A DNA stretch of 64,000 nucleotides from Bacteroidota bacterium (GTDB lineage: Bacteria > Bacteroidota > Bacteroidia > B-17B0 > Aurantibacillaceae). A program made the translations under genes and the position numbers. Where the stretch lies: contig JADJSH010000021.1 in NCBI GenBank assembly GCA_016711805.1, positions 16,077-80,076 of the forward strand, given 5' to 3'. Shown in pieces: positions 1-10,441 of this stretch. The first letter of the stretch is position 1; each line of letters starts with the position of its first letter. Below the pieces are notes generated by a model. It made no database searches and had not been told where the DNA came from. It saw only the letters and a program-made list of their open reading frames with translations.

Positions 1-3000
1 AAACTGTTTTGGTAATTCAACAGGAACTGTATCGGCAGGTGGAGCAGGAGGAACTTCTCCATATACATATTCATGGCCTGCATTAGGAGCTAGTACATCA
101 GCAACTACTGGTGGCGCAGCAGCAGGAACTTATTCTGTTATTATAACAGATGCAAATTTGTGTACAATTACAAGAACAGTAACGGTAACTCAACCAACGT
201 CATTAACTTTAACGTCAACATTAACAGCTGCAACTTGTGGTAACGCAAATGGTTCAGGAACAGTAACCGTTGGCGGTGGTACAACTCCATATTTATATAA
301 TTGGAGTAATGGAGGAACGACAGCTACATTAACAGCGGCTGCTGCTGGTACTCATACTGTAACTATAACGGATAATAATGGTTGTGTGTTGACAAGAACG
401 GTTAGTATCACTAACATACCAGGCCCTACCGCTATTGCAGGAACAACAACTCAAGCAAGTTGTAATACAAATAATGGTACTTATAATGTAACTGGAGTAA
501 CTGGTGGAACGGCAGCATACACATACAGTGTAGATGGAGTTGGAACTGCAAGTTTAACAACTGGTTTAGCAGCGGGGACACATACAATTTTAGTAAGAGA
601 TGCTAATGGTTGTACTTTTAGTACTACGTTTGCCATTGGAACAGCAAACGGTCCATCAACGTTTGTAGTCAATACAACCAATTCAAATTGTGGATTAGCT
701 AACGGAACCTCAACAGTTTCGGGAGTAGTGGGTGGCACGCCAACCTACAGTTTCTCATTTGATGGAGGAGCTTTTGGCACAGGAACAACAGCCACAGGAT
801 TAACAGCAGGTACACATACAGTAACAGTGCGAGATGTAAACTCATGTACATTAACATTAACCTATGTTGTCAATAATAACCCTCCTCCAACAGTAGCAGT
901 TACAAACTCATTAAATGTATTATGTAACGGAGCAGCTACAGGAAGTTTATCGGTAGCACCAGCAGGAGGAACCGCGCCATTTACTTATACATTAACAACA
1001 CCAACACAAACAAATACAACAGGAAATTTCACAGGCTTAGTAGCAGGAACTTATAGTGTTACTGTAAGAGATAATGTTGGTTGTACAGCAACAGTAACCG
1101 CAGTTATTGCTCAGCCAACACCATTAACAGGAACTGTATCGATGATACCAGTAAATTGTTTTGGTAATTCAACAGGAACTGTATCGGCAGGTGGAGCAGG
1201 AGGAACAGCTCCATATACATATTCATGGCCAGCATTAGGAGCTAGTACAACAGCTACTACAGGTGGTGCAGCGGCAGGAACTTATTCAGTTGTAATTACA
1301 GATGCAAATTTGTGTACAATAACAAGAACTGTAACGGTAACACAACCAACATCATTAACCTTAACATCAACTTTAACGCCAGCAACTTGTGGCAACGCTA
1401 ATGGTTCGGGAACAGTTACTGTTGGTGGCGGTACACCAGGATATACTTACAACTGGAGTAATGGAGGATTGACGAATGTATTAACAGCAGTATCTTCTGG
1501 GATTTATACAATTACAGCTCAAGATTTAAATGGTTGTGTGATTTCAAATACAGTTAACGTGACTAATATACCAGGACCAACTGCTATTACAGGGACAACT
1601 ACTTTAGCAGGTTGCGGATTATTAAACGGAACACACAATGTAACAGGAGTAACCGGTGGAACAGCAGCATACACATATAGTGTTGATGGAGTTGGAACGC
1701 CAAGTTTAACAGCTGGTTTAGCAGCAGGTACTCACACAATTTTAGTAAGAGATGCAAATGGATGTACATTTAGTACAACATTTAATATCAATACAGCAAA
1801 CGGCCCAACAACAGCGACAGTGGTTACAACAAACGCTAGTTGCGGAGCTGCTAATGGTACAGCTACAATTACTGGTGTTACTGGTGGCGTAGGACCTTAT
1901 CAATATTCATTTGATGGCGGCGCTTTCGGATTAGGAGCAACAACTTCAGGTTTAGCAGCGGGAACTCATTCAGTAATAATTAGAGATGTGAATTCTTGTA
2001 CTTTAGCTATTACATATACTGAATTTAATAATAGTGGACCAACAGCATCAGTAACTAGTTCGTTAGATGTATTATGTAATGGTGCATCAACAGGAAGTGT
2101 AACAATAACTGCAGCTGGTGGAACAGCACCATTTACTTACACTTTAACAGCACCTACTTTAACAAATACTACAGGAAATTTCACAGGTTTACCAGCAGGT
2201 ACATATAACATGATTGTTAGTGATAATTTAGGTTGTACAGCAACGGCTTCTGTTACATTAACTCAACCTACACCATTGACCTTAACTGTAACTGCATTGC
2301 CAGCTAGTTGTTTTGGTTCGGCAACAGGAACAGTTTCTGCTTCAGGATCAGGAGGTGTTGCACCATATACTTATTTATGGCCAGCATTAGCTTCAAATAC
2401 AAACGCAACGGTTAGTAACGTTGCAGCGGGTACTTATTCAGTAACTCAAACAGATGCAAATGGTTGCACAATTACACAAGGTGTAACGGTAACACAACCA
2501 ACATCTTTAACTTTAACATCAACTTTAACGCCAGCAACTTGCGGTAATGCCAATGGTTCAGGAACAGTTACGGTTGCAGGCGGTACACCAGCATACACTT
2601 ATAACTGGAGTAATGGTGGAATTACAGCAGTATTGAGCGGAGCATCAGCAGGAACTTACACGTTAGATGTAACAGACTTTAAAGGTTGTGTTTTAACTAG
2701 AACATTAACAATAACTAATATCCCAGGCCCAACGGCTTTAACAGGAACTACTACATTAACAGGATGTGGATTATCAAATGGAACACATAACGTCACAGGA
2801 GTAACAGGAGGGACAGCTGCTTATTCTTACAGTGTTGATGGAGTATCAACTCCAAGCTTAACATCAGGTTTAGGTGCTGGTACTCATACCATAATGGTAA
2901 TGGACGCTAACTTCTGCACATTCAGTACAACATTCAATATCAATACTGCAAACGGACCAACTTCGGCAACGGTAGCTACAACAAATGCAAATTGTGGAAG

Positions 3001-6000
3001 TGCAAACGGAACAGCGACAGTTACGGGAGTAACAGGCGGATCTCCTGCTTATCAATACTCATTTAATGGAGGAGCTTTTGGTGCAGGAACAACTATTACG
3101 GGCTTAGCGCCTGGAACTCATACATTAACGGTTACAGACATAAATTCTTGTGTTTTAACTATTAACTTCACTGTTGGAAACAATCCGTTACCAACCGCAT
3201 CAGTAACTAACTCTATAAATATTAATTGTTTTGGAGGAAGCACAGGTAGTTTTACGGTTGCAGCTTTAACTGGAATAGCACCTTTCACTTATACATTAAC
3301 GGCTCCTGCACAATCTAATACATCTGGTGTGTTCACAGGATTACCAGCTGGCTCTTATAATGTAACAATTGGAGATAATACAGGTTGTACAACAACGGCT
3401 TCTGTTACGTTAACAGAACCGACACCATTAACATTAACGGTAACGTCTTTACCAGCTAGTTGCTTTGGTTCGGCAACAGGAACAGTTTCTGCATCTGGAT
3501 CTGGAGGGATTGCACCATATACGTATTTATGGCCAGCATTAGCTTCAAATACAAATGCAACAGTAAGTAACGTTGCTGCAGGTACTTATTCAGTAACTCA
3601 AACAGATGCGAATGGTTGTACAATTACACAGGGTGTAACAGTTACACAACCAACATCATTAACCTTAACATCAACCTTAACACCAGCAACTTGTGGTAAT
3701 GCCAATGGTTCAGGAACAGTTACGGTTGCAGGCGGTACACCAGCTTATACCTACAATTGGAGTAATGGCGGTATTACAGCAGTATTAAGTGGAGCATCAG
3801 CAGGTACATATACGTTAGATGTAACAGACTTTAAAGGTTGTATTTTAACAACTACTGTTGCTGTAACTAATATCCCAGGTCCAACCGCAATAACTGGAAC
3901 AACTACTTTAGCGGGATGTGGTTTATGTAATGGTACATATAACGTCACAGGAGTAACTGGTGGAACAGCTGCTTATTCATATAGTGTGGATGGAGTTGCA
4001 ACAGGAAGTTTAACTGCTGGTTTAGGAGCAGGAACTCACACAGTTGCAGTAAGCGACGCTAATTTATGTACGTTTAATACAACATTTGTTATTGGAACTA
4101 CCGCAGGACCTGTAACGGCAACTGTAGCAACAAGCAATGCAAGTTGTGGAAGTGCAAACGGAACTGCTACTGTAACTGGTGTTACGGGCGGAGATCCTGC
4201 TTATCAATATTCATTTGATGGTGGTGCTTTTGTTACTGGAACTACGACAACAGGACTAATTGCTGGCACTCATACATTAACTATTCAAGATGCAAACTCA
4301 TGTGTATTAACGATTAATTACAACGTGTTAAATAACGGTACACCAACTGCTGCAGTTATTACAACAACAAATACTAGTTGTTTTGGTGGAAATAACGGAG
4401 GATTTACTGCAGCTGGAGCTGGAGGAAGTGGAGCTCCATTTACTTATACATTAACGGCTCCTTTTCAAACAAGTGGTTCAGGTACTTTCACTGGCTTAAC
4501 AGCAGGAACATATACGTATATTACCCAAGACATTGCTGGTTGTACTGTAACTTCAACAGCAGTTGTTGGTGAGCCAACTCCTTTAACATTAACTGTAACA
4601 TCAGTTCCAGCTTTATGTTTTGGAACTGCAACCGGTACAGTTAATATTGTTGGAGGTGGAGGAACGCCAGCTTATTCTTATAGTTTAAATGGAGGCTCTC
4701 CTCAAACAGCATCTTCTTATACAGCAGTGGGTGCAGGTAGTTATATTGTAACAATTAGAGATGCAAATAACTGTACAGCCACACAAACTGTTCAAGTAAT
4801 AGAGCCAGCACCTTTAGCAATTCAAGTTGCTACACAAAATGCAAACTGTACTGCCGCTAATGGTATTATTACAACTACGGTTTCTGGAGGCACGCCAATA
4901 TACACTTATACTTGGTCAGCTGGTGGCGCTGGACCGTCATTGAACGGTGTTGTAGCAGGTACTTATACAGTGACAACAACCGATGCAAATGGCTGTTCTA
5001 TTACAACTCAGCCAGTTGTTGGTTTAACGCCAGGCGGAACGGCTTCGATTACGGCTATTTCAAATATTACTTGTAATGGCGCTAATGACGGAGCGTTGAC
5101 CGCAAATCCAATTGGAGGAGCAGCGCCTTATACTTATTCTTGGACTCCAGGAGGCCAAACAAATTCAACAGCAACTAATCTCGCGCCTGGAACTTATACT
5201 TGCGAAATAACAGATTTCTATGGATGTAAAGCTTCAGCAAGTGCAACAGTAACACAGCCTACAACACTAACAGTTATTATGAACTCTAATAACGTGAAAT
5301 GTTTTGGCACGGCAACAGGTACGGTTACTGCTGCGGGAACAGGTGGAACAGCTCCATACACTTATTTATGGCCAACTTTAGCTAGTACTTTATCTACAGT
5401 GCCTAATGTTGCTGTAAATGATTATTCTTGTATTGTAACGGATGCTAATGGATGTTCTATTACGCAAAGTATTACGGTAACAGAACCAACACCAATTGCT
5501 TTAACATCAACAGTAACATCTGCAAACTGTAACCAACCAAATGGATCGGCTACGGTAACAGCAACAGGTGGAGCATCAGGTGCTTACACTTATTCTTGGA
5601 GTGCAGGATCAACAACAGCAATTCAAACAGGAGTAGCTGCAAATACCTATACAATTGAAGTGACCGATGCCAATCTTTGTGTACAAACTTTAGCAGTAAC
5701 AATTCCTAATATTGCTGGCCCAGTAATGACGGTAGCTAGCCAAACTAACGTAAGTTGTTTTGGGTTATGTGATGGTGTTGTTACCACAAGTGTAACAGGT
5801 GGAGAGCCAGGTCCCTACGTTTATTCGTGGAGTAACGGTCTTGTAAGTCCTATTGGAACTAACTTATGTGCTCAAATTTATACAGTATCAGTAACCGATC
5901 AAGCAGGATGCGTGGCCTCTATGAGTGTAAATATTACTGAGCCTACACAATTATCGGTAACTATACTACCAACTGATCCAAAATGTTTTGGAGCATCAAA

Positions 6001-9000
6001 TGGTTTTGGTATTGCAGCTGGTTTTGGTGGTACGCCAGGCCCTTTAGGATATTCTTTTTCTTGGTCAGGTGGTGGAGGTCTTTCAGCTACTTCAAGTCCA
6101 TTGTTGGCTGGTGGTTATGCTGTCACAGTTACAGATGCTAATAATTGTACTGCAACAAATAGTATGACCTTGGTTAATCCTCCTGCAATGGCATCGAGCA
6201 TTACATCAACAAACGTATCTTGTTTTAATGCATGTAATGGAACAGCTATTGCAACCACTACAAATAATATTGGCCCTGTTGATTATGCTTGGTTTGGCGG
6301 AGCAAGTCCAATATTCTCTCAAACAGCTTTAAGCTTATGTGTAGGAACATATACGATGGTTGCAACAGATCAAAACTCTTGTACTGCAACAGCTCAAGTT
6401 ATCATTACAGAACCAACATTGTTAACAGCAAACATTTCTTCAACTGGAAGTGTAACTTGTAATGGTGGAACCAACGGTTTTGCCGTAGTAACTCCAGGTG
6501 GAGGGACAGTACCATATACTTATACATGGACTGGTGCAGCAGCAGCAAATGGAAATAGTTCAAATGCTAATACTTTACCAGCAGGTACTTATTCTGTGAC
6601 AGTAACAGATGCTCAAGGTTGTACTGCAACAACAAACACAACGATTATTGAGCCAGCACCTTTAGCTACTACATTAACAACAACTGATCCTTTATGTAAT
6701 GGAATTTGTGATGGTACAGGTATTGTCACAACAAGTGGCGGTACTGGTATCCCTACATTCTTGTGGCAACCAGGTCTACAAGGAGGTAACTCTGTGAATA
6801 CTTTATGTGCAGGAAATCAAACAGTAACTATTACTTATAATAACATCTGTTCAACCTCGTTAACATTTACCTTAGCTCAACCAGCATTATTAACGGCAGC
6901 TGTATCGGCTACTAATTCAAATTGTGGTCAGCCAAACGGTAGTGCTTGTGCTACAGTTAACGGAGGTACAGGATTATTAACTTACTTATGGAGTGGACCT
7001 GGTACGCCAACTGTACTATGTAATAATAATATACCAGCTGGTGCTTATAACTTTGTAGTAACGGATGCAAATGGATGTACTGCTAATGCAAGTGGTTTAG
7101 TAAATGACGTTTCAGGACCAGTAGTAGCTATTACTAGTCAAACCAATGTTACTTGTTTTGGTTTATTAAATGGTGGAGCATCTGCAACTATAGCAGGCGG
7201 TGTTCCTAATTATACGATTTCATGGTCTGGAACTCAAGCTACAGCTAATACAACAACTTTAACTTCTAATTTTGGTGCGGGAATTCATAATATTACTGTC
7301 ACAGATGCAGCAGGTTGTGTTGGTACAGCTTCAGTTGATATTTCTCAGCCAGCTACATTTGTGAGTGCGATAGGTAGCTTCACAAACGTTAGTTGTTTTG
7401 GATTAAGTGATGGTGGCGCTACTATTTTAGTAAATGGTGGAACTGCTCCGTATTTTTATTCATGGCCTCCATCAATTCAAACAAACTCAGTACTTACAAA
7501 TGTTCCAGCTAATACATATACTGGAAATATTACTGACGCAAATGGATGTGTGGCTTCTTCTTCTGTCATTATTTCGCAACCACAAGCTTTAGTGCTAGCA
7601 GCATCTAGCACAACTAATATTTCTTGTTTTGGTGGTAGTAACGGACAAATTTCTACAACGGTTCAAGGTGGAACTCCCGGATATACTTATTCATGGACCC
7701 CATCTCAACCTGGAAATAGCGGTAACGCAAGTGGAATACCAGCTGGTCCTTATACATTTACAGTTACAGATAATAATAATTGCGCTATATCTTCTAACTT
7801 TAATATCACAGAGCCATCTGCTTTAACTTCAAGCGCCAACTCATTGCCAGCAACTTGTGGTAATGCAAATGGTTCGGCTACAGTTACAGTTGGTGGCGGT
7901 ACACCAAGTTATACTGTTAACTGGAATACAGCCCCTGCTTATACAGGATTAACACCTACAAATATGGCTCCTGGAACATGGACTGCTACTATTACTGATT
8001 CAAATGGATGTTTATTAACACAAACAGTTACTGTGGCTAATCCACCAGTTCCAACAATTACAGGATTTGTAACGACTAGACCTAATTGTTTTGGATATTC
8101 GGATGGAACGATTGCAGTGAATTACGCTTCAGGAACTGCACCATATACAGTTACTTGGTCTAATCCAATTTCGCAAACATCAACATCTTCTGCATTAACG
8201 CAAAGTGTAGCAGGTGGCGTTGCGTCAGGAGCCTACACGGCAACTCTTACTGATAGTTATGGTTGTTCTACATCAATGCCAGTAGTTGTGCCACCGACAC
8301 CAATCTTAACATTGGTGCCAACACCTAATACAACAATTTGTTATAATCAAACAACTCAGCTTGCTGCCTTTGGAAATGGTGGAACGCCTCCTTATAGTTA
8401 CACGTGGACACCTACACCATTTGTTGGTGGCGGACCACATACGGTAACTTTAACAACATCATCTGCGTTTGCAGTTACAGTAAGTGATGCTAATGGTTGT
8501 TCTCCAAATGCTCAAAATATTAATATCACTGTAACGCCATCGTTATCGATTGCTTCAAGTGCTATTAATCCTATTTGTCATGGTTATGGAACATTCTTGT
8601 CGCCAACAATTACCAGCCCAGGAAACGGAGGCCCATATTCATATTCTTGGACTCCAACTGGTGTAACAACAAATACTTTAGGTGTTACAGGAAGTGCTCC
8701 TACAGTTTCTACATCTGTAAACTATACAGTAACAGTTAATGATGGTTGTCCAGCACCAGCTACCGCAGTATTTACTGTAGTAACTAATCCGTTACCTACA
8801 GTTAATTTTGTAGCGAGTACAACAGTAGCTTGTGCGCCTGCAACGATTAGTTTTACAGCTATACCAGGTGCAATAGGAAACTACACATATGAATGGATTA
8901 ACGATGGAAAAGATGTTATGGGAACAACAAATCCTATTTCATATACATATGGAACAGCTGATTCATTAGATGTGACAGTTATTATTACAAATACAGTTAC

Positions 9001-9607
9001 TGGTTGTTTTAATGATTCAACGAAACATAATTACATTGTGATTCATAAACAACCAATTGCATCTTTCTATGCTGAGCCACAATCCACTAGCATCTTAGAT
9101 CCAAATATTAATTTTATTAATACATCTCAAGGTGCAATAAATTATTTCTGGGATTTTGGTGATGTGAATGCTACTGGAAATTCTAACAACTCAATAATTA
9201 CTAATCCAAGTCATTATTATAATGTTGTAGGAAATTACAATGTTCATTTAATTGCAACATCAGTCTATGGATGTAAAGATACGGCAATGGTAACAGTAGA
9301 AATTAAACCTGATTTCGCATTGTACATTCCAAATGCATTTACACCGGATGGTAACGGATTAAATGATATGTTCCAGCCTCTCGGAGTTGGTATCGACGAA
9401 GAAAATTATCGTTTAGATATCTTTGACAGATGGGGCGAAAACATCTTTACAAGTAATAGCTTCCGCAAAGGCTGGGATGGAACGGTAAAGGGTGGTTCTA
9501 AAATTGCAGAACAAGGTGTTTATACTTACAAAATGCTTGTAAATGATACCCAAGGAAATAGTCATCCTTATGTAGGCCACGTTACTTTGTTGAAAAAAGA
9601 GAACTAG
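1..9607 (+). CDS. Giant SprB-repeat cell-surface protein, C-terminal part (5' end outside window)
   Basis: The frame is open from base 2, so the protein begins upstream; an ATG at 158 is internal to a repeat module and is not the start. About 3,200 residues are visible. Most are SprB-type modules of roughly 75-90 residues, each with a Cys near the start (CFG or CGxxNG), a GGTxPYTYxW core, an AGTYxVTVTD strand and a second Cys (NGCT). A PKD-like domain (about 9055-9306, with the WDFGD motif) follows, then a gliding-motility-associated C-terminal domain (IPNAFTPDGNGLND, near 9330-9600), the T9SS type B sorting signal. By family knowledge this is a surface adhesin like SprB, which is moved along the cell in gliding bacteria; gliding itself cannot be inferred here. 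The first 4.6 kb of modules form near-identical 1,152-bp blocks. A strong terminator follows the stop. Confidence 0.92.
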   Translation, partial: NCFGNSTGTVSAGGAGGTSPYTYSWPALGASTSATTGGAAAGTYSVIITDANLCTITRTVTVTQPTSLTLTSTLTAATCGNANGSGTVTVGGGTTPYLYNWSNGGTTATLTAAAAGTHTVTITDNNGCVLTRTVSITNIPGPTAIAGTTTQASCNTNNGTYNVTGVTGGTAAYTYSVDGVGTASLTTGLAAGTHTILVRDANGCTFSTTFAIGTANGPSTFVVNTTNSNCGLANGTSTVSGVVGGTPTYSFSFDGGAFGTGTTATGLTAGTHTVTVRDVNSCTLTLTYVVNNNPPPTVAVTNSLNVLCNGAATGSLSVAPAGGTAPFTYTLTTPTQTNTTGNFTGLVAGTYSVTVRDNVGCTATVTAVIAQPTPLTGTVSMIPVNCFGNSTGTVSAGGAGGTAPYTYSWPALGASTTATTGGAAAGTYSVVITDANLCTITRTVTVTQPTSLTLTSTLTPATCGNANGSGTVTVGGGTPGYTYNWSNGGLTNVLTAVSSGIYTITAQDLNGCVISNTVNVTNIPGPTAITGTTTLAGCGLLNGTHNVTGVTGGTAAYTYSVDGVGTPSLTAGLAAGTHTILVRDANGCTFSTTFNINTANGPTTATVVTTNASCGAANGTATITGVTGGVGPYQYSFDGGAFGLGATTSGLAAGTHSVIIRDVNSCTLAITYTEFNNSGPTASVTSSLDVLCNGASTGSVTITAAGGTAPFTYTLTAPTLTNTTGNFTGLPAGTYNMIVSDNLGCTATASVTLTQPTPLTLTVTALPASCFGSATGTVSASGSGGVAPYTYLWPALASNTNATVSNVAAGTYSVTQTDANGCTITQGVTVTQPTSLTLTSTLTPATCGNANGSGTVTVAGGTPAYTYNWSNGGITAVLSGASAGTYTLDVTDFKGCVLTRTLTITNIPGPTALTGTTTLTGCGLSNGTHNVTGVTGGTAAYSYSVDGVSTPSLTSGLGAGTHTIMVMDANFCTFSTTFNINTANGPTSATVATTNANCGSANGTATVTGVTGGSPAYQYSFNGGAFGAGTTITGLAPGTHTLTVTDINSCVLTINFTVGNNPLPTASVTNSININCFGGSTGSFTVAALTGIAPFTYTLTAPAQSNTSGVFTGLPAGSYNVTIGDNTGCTTTASVTLTEPTPLTLTVTSLPASCFGSATGTVSASGSGGIAPYTYLWPALASNTNATVSNVAAGTYSVTQTDANGCTITQGVTVTQPTSLTLTSTLTPATCGNANGSGTVTVAGGTPAYTYNWSNGGITAVLSGASAGTYTLDVTDFKGCILTTTVAVTNIPGPTAITGTTTLAGCGLCNGTYNVTGVTGGTAAYSYSVDGVATGSLTAGLGAGTHTVAVSDANLCTFNTTFVIGTTAGPVTATVATSNASCGSANGTATVTGVTGGDPAYQYSFDGGAFVTGTTTTGLIAGTHTLTIQDANSCVLTINYNVLNNGTPTAAVITTTNTSCFGGNNGGFTAAGAGGSGAPFTYTLTAPFQTSGSGTFTGLTAGTYTYITQDIAGCTVTSTAVVGEPTPLTLTVTSVPALCFGTATGTVNIVGGGGTPAYSYSLNGGSPQTASSYTAVGAGSYIVTIRDANNCTATQTVQVIEPAPLAIQVATQNANCTAANGIITTTVSGGTPIYTYTWSAGGAGPSLNGVVAGTYTVTTTDANGCSITTQPVVGLTPGGTASITAISNITCNGANDGALTANPIGGAAPYTYSWTPGGQTNSTATNLAPGTYTCEITDFYGCKASASATVTQPTTLTVIMNSNNVKCFGTATGTVTAAGTGGTAPYTYLWPTLASTLSTVPNVAVNDYSCIVTDANGCSITQSITVTEPTPIALTSTVTSANCNQPNGSATVTATGGASGAYTYSWSAGSTTAIQTGVAANTYTIEVTDANLCVQTLAVTIPNIAGPVMTVASQTNVSCFGLCDGVVTTSVTGGEPGPYVYSWSNGLVSPIGTNLCAQIYTVSVTDQAGCVASMSVNITEPTQLSVTILPTDPKCFGASNGFGIAAGFGGTPGPLGYSFSWSGGGGLSATSSPLLAGGYAVTVTDANNCTATNSMTLVNPPAMASSITSTNVSCFNACNGTAIATTTNNIGPVDYAWFGGASPIFSQTALSLCVGTYTMVATDQNSCTATAQVIITEPTLLTANISSTGSVTCNGGTNGFAVVTPGGGTVPYTYTWTGAAAANGNSSNANTLPAGTYSVTVTDAQGCTATTNTTIIEPAPLATTLTTTDPLCNGICDGTGIVTTSGGTGIPTFLWQPGLQGGNSVNTLCAGNQTVTITYNNICSTSLTFTLAQPALLTAAVSATNSNCGQPNGSACATVNGGTGLLTYLWSGPGTPTVLCNNNIPAGAYNFVVTDANGCTANASGLVNDVSGPVVAITSQTNVTCFGLLNGGASATIAGGVPNYTISWSGTQATANTTTLTSNFGAGIHNITVTDAAGCVGTASVDISQPATFVSAIGSFTNVSCFGLSDGGATILVNGGTAPYFYSWPPSIQTNSVLTNVPANTYTGNITDANGCVASSSVIISQPQALVLAASSTTNISCFGGSNGQISTTVQGGTPGYTYSWTPSQPGNSGNASGIPAGPYTFTVTDNNNCAISSNFNITEPSALTSSANSLPATCGNANGSATVTVGGGTPSYTVNWNTAPAYTGLTPTNMAPGTWTATITDSNGCLLTQTVTVANPPVPTITGFVTTRPNCFGYSDGTIAVNYASGTAPYTVTWSNPISQTSTSSALTQSVAGGVASGAYTATLTDSYGCSTSMPVVVPPTPILTLVPTPNTTICYNQTTQLAAFGNGGTPPYSYTWTPTPFVGGGPHTVTLTTSSAFAVTVSDANGCSPNAQNINITVTPSLSIASSAINPICHGYGTFLSPTITSPGNGGPYSYSWTPTGVTTNTLGVTGSAPTVSTSVNYTVTVNDGCPAPATAVFTVVTNPLPTVNFVASTTVACAPATISFTAIPGAIGNYTYEWINDGKDVMGTTNPISYTYGTADSLDVTVIITNTVTGCFNDSTKHNYIVIHKQPIASFYAEPQSTSILDPNINFINTSQGAINYFWDFGDVNATGNSNNSIITNPSHYYNVVGNYNVHLIATSVYGCKDTAMVTVEIKPDFALYIPNAFTPDGNGLNDMFQPLGVGIDEENYRLDIFDRWGENIFTSNSFRKGWDGTVKGGSKIAEQGVYTYKMLVNDTQGNSHPYVGHVTLLKKEN
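5..4615 (+). repeat. 1,152-bp higher-order tandem repeat inside the SprB gene
   Basis: The same Cys codon, preceding FG at the start of one module class, recurs at 5, 1157, 2309, 3461 and 4616. The first three intervals are exactly 1,152 bp (384 codons) and the fourth is 1,155 bp. Each block contains five SprB modules in the same order, and long stretches are nearly identical at DNA level. Modules after about 4.6 kb have diverged and lose the super-period. The array runs off the left edge, so its copy number is unknown. Confidence 0.9.
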
Positions 9608-9625
9608 ACTTTAATTATAAAAATT

Positions 9626-9655
9626 AAAACGCCGTTAAGAAATTAGCGGCGTTTT
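9626..9655 (+). terminator. Intrinsic terminator after the SprB gene
   Basis: A 13-bp stem (AAAACGCCGTTAA paired with TTAGCGGCGTTTT, one G-T wobble) closes a GAAA tetraloop and runs into a T-rich tail. It starts 19 bases after the stop codon and ends just before purN, so purN is transcribed separately. Confidence 0.9.
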
Positions 9656-9684
9656 TGTTTGGATAAAATTGTATTTTCGTGCCA

Positions 9685-10248
9685 ATGAAGAATGTAGCCA
9701 TATTTGCCTCCGGAGAAGGAACCAATGCTGAAAATTTATTTAACTATTTTAATAATGACAAAAGAGTTAAAATAAAATTGGTGGTTACTAATTCAGATAC
9801 GGCTGGTGTGGTTGCTAGAGCAGAGAAGTATAAAAAAAATGTACAAATAATTAGTAAAACCGCATTGCAAGAGTACACTTCTCAAATCATTGAATTTTTA
9901 CAAACAGAAAAAATTGATATTATTGTTTTGGCTGGTTTTTTATTGAAAATTCCAGAAGCATTTATTAAAGCTTTCCCTAATCAGATTATCAATATTCATC
10001 CTTCATTATTGCCAAAATATGGCGGAAAAGGAATGTATGGTATAAATGTACATAAAGCAGTTGTAGAAAATAAAGAATCAGAAAGTGGAATTACGATTCA
10101 TTATGTAAATGAAGAGTATGATAAAGGTGAAATTATTTTACAAGCAAAATGTGATGTGAATCAAATCGATACAGCTGAAACATTAGCTGCAAAAATCAGA
10201 AAACTAGAGTTTGAGTATTTGCCAAAAGCAATTGAGAAAATAATTTAA
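9685..10248 (+). CDS. purN: Phosphoribosylglycinamide formyltransferase PurN
   Basis: This enzyme transfers a formyl group from 10-formyltetrahydrofolate to GAR in step three of purine synthesis, in the cytoplasm. The 187-residue length matches the family. The N-terminal phosphate-binding loop (ASGEGTNAENL), the NIHPSLLP segment with the catalytic Asn and His, and the GITIHYVNEEYDKGEII segment with the conserved Asp are all present. I chose ATG 9685 over an in-frame GTG two codons upstream because the first beta strand (KNVAIFASG) then starts at residue 2, as usual. The gene stands alone: it follows a terminator, and the next gene is convergent. Confidence 0.95.
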   Translation: MKNVAIFASGEGTNAENLFNYFNNDKRVKIKLVVTNSDTAGVVARAEKYKKNVQIISKTALQEYTSQIIEFLQTEKIDIIVLAGFLLKIPEAFIKAFPNQIINIHPSLLPKYGGKGMYGINVHKAVVENKESESGITIHYVNEEYDKGEIILQAKCDVNQIDTAETLAAKIRKLEFEYLPKAIEKII

Positions 10249-10307
10249 GAAAGATCTAACAGGCACTGTTGCGTTTATCATACGTTGGTAATAGTGCGGC
10301 TGGTTTT

Positions 10308-10410
10308 GGCAATTCGGAGCGAACCGCCATTCTGGGAAGTTTAGGCGGGGCAAATGGAGGTTGGCGAATTGCCTTGACTTTTTGTTTCTTTTTCGTTAAG
10401 GAAAAAGAAA
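10308..10410. repeat. Structured intergenic element between convergent genes
   Basis: The 193-bp gap after purN holds a 9-bp inverted repeat (GGCAATTCG at 10308-10316, CGAATTGCC at 10365-10373). Inside it lie ACCGCC and GGCGGG segments that could pair. A 10-bp AT-rich hairpin follows (TTTCTTTTTC at 10385-10394, GAAAAAGAAA at 10401-10410). The hairpin could terminate transcription from both sides. The overall look resembles intergenic repeats I associate with Bacteroidota genomes, but only one copy is in this window. Confidence 0.45.
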
Positions 10411-10441
10411 ATAGATAAATCATCTTTTAAATAAATTCTAA

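Noticed and set aside
481..3948. Minus-strand open frames inside the SprB gene (481-738, 2870-3055, 3751-3948)
   Set aside because: They are shadows of the low-complexity Thr/Gly-rich repeats, lack gene context and repeat with the 1,152-bp block.
1..4615. CRISPR-like array from the regular repeats
   Set aside because: Repeat units are long, coding and continuous in one frame, with no constant short repeat and variable spacer pattern.
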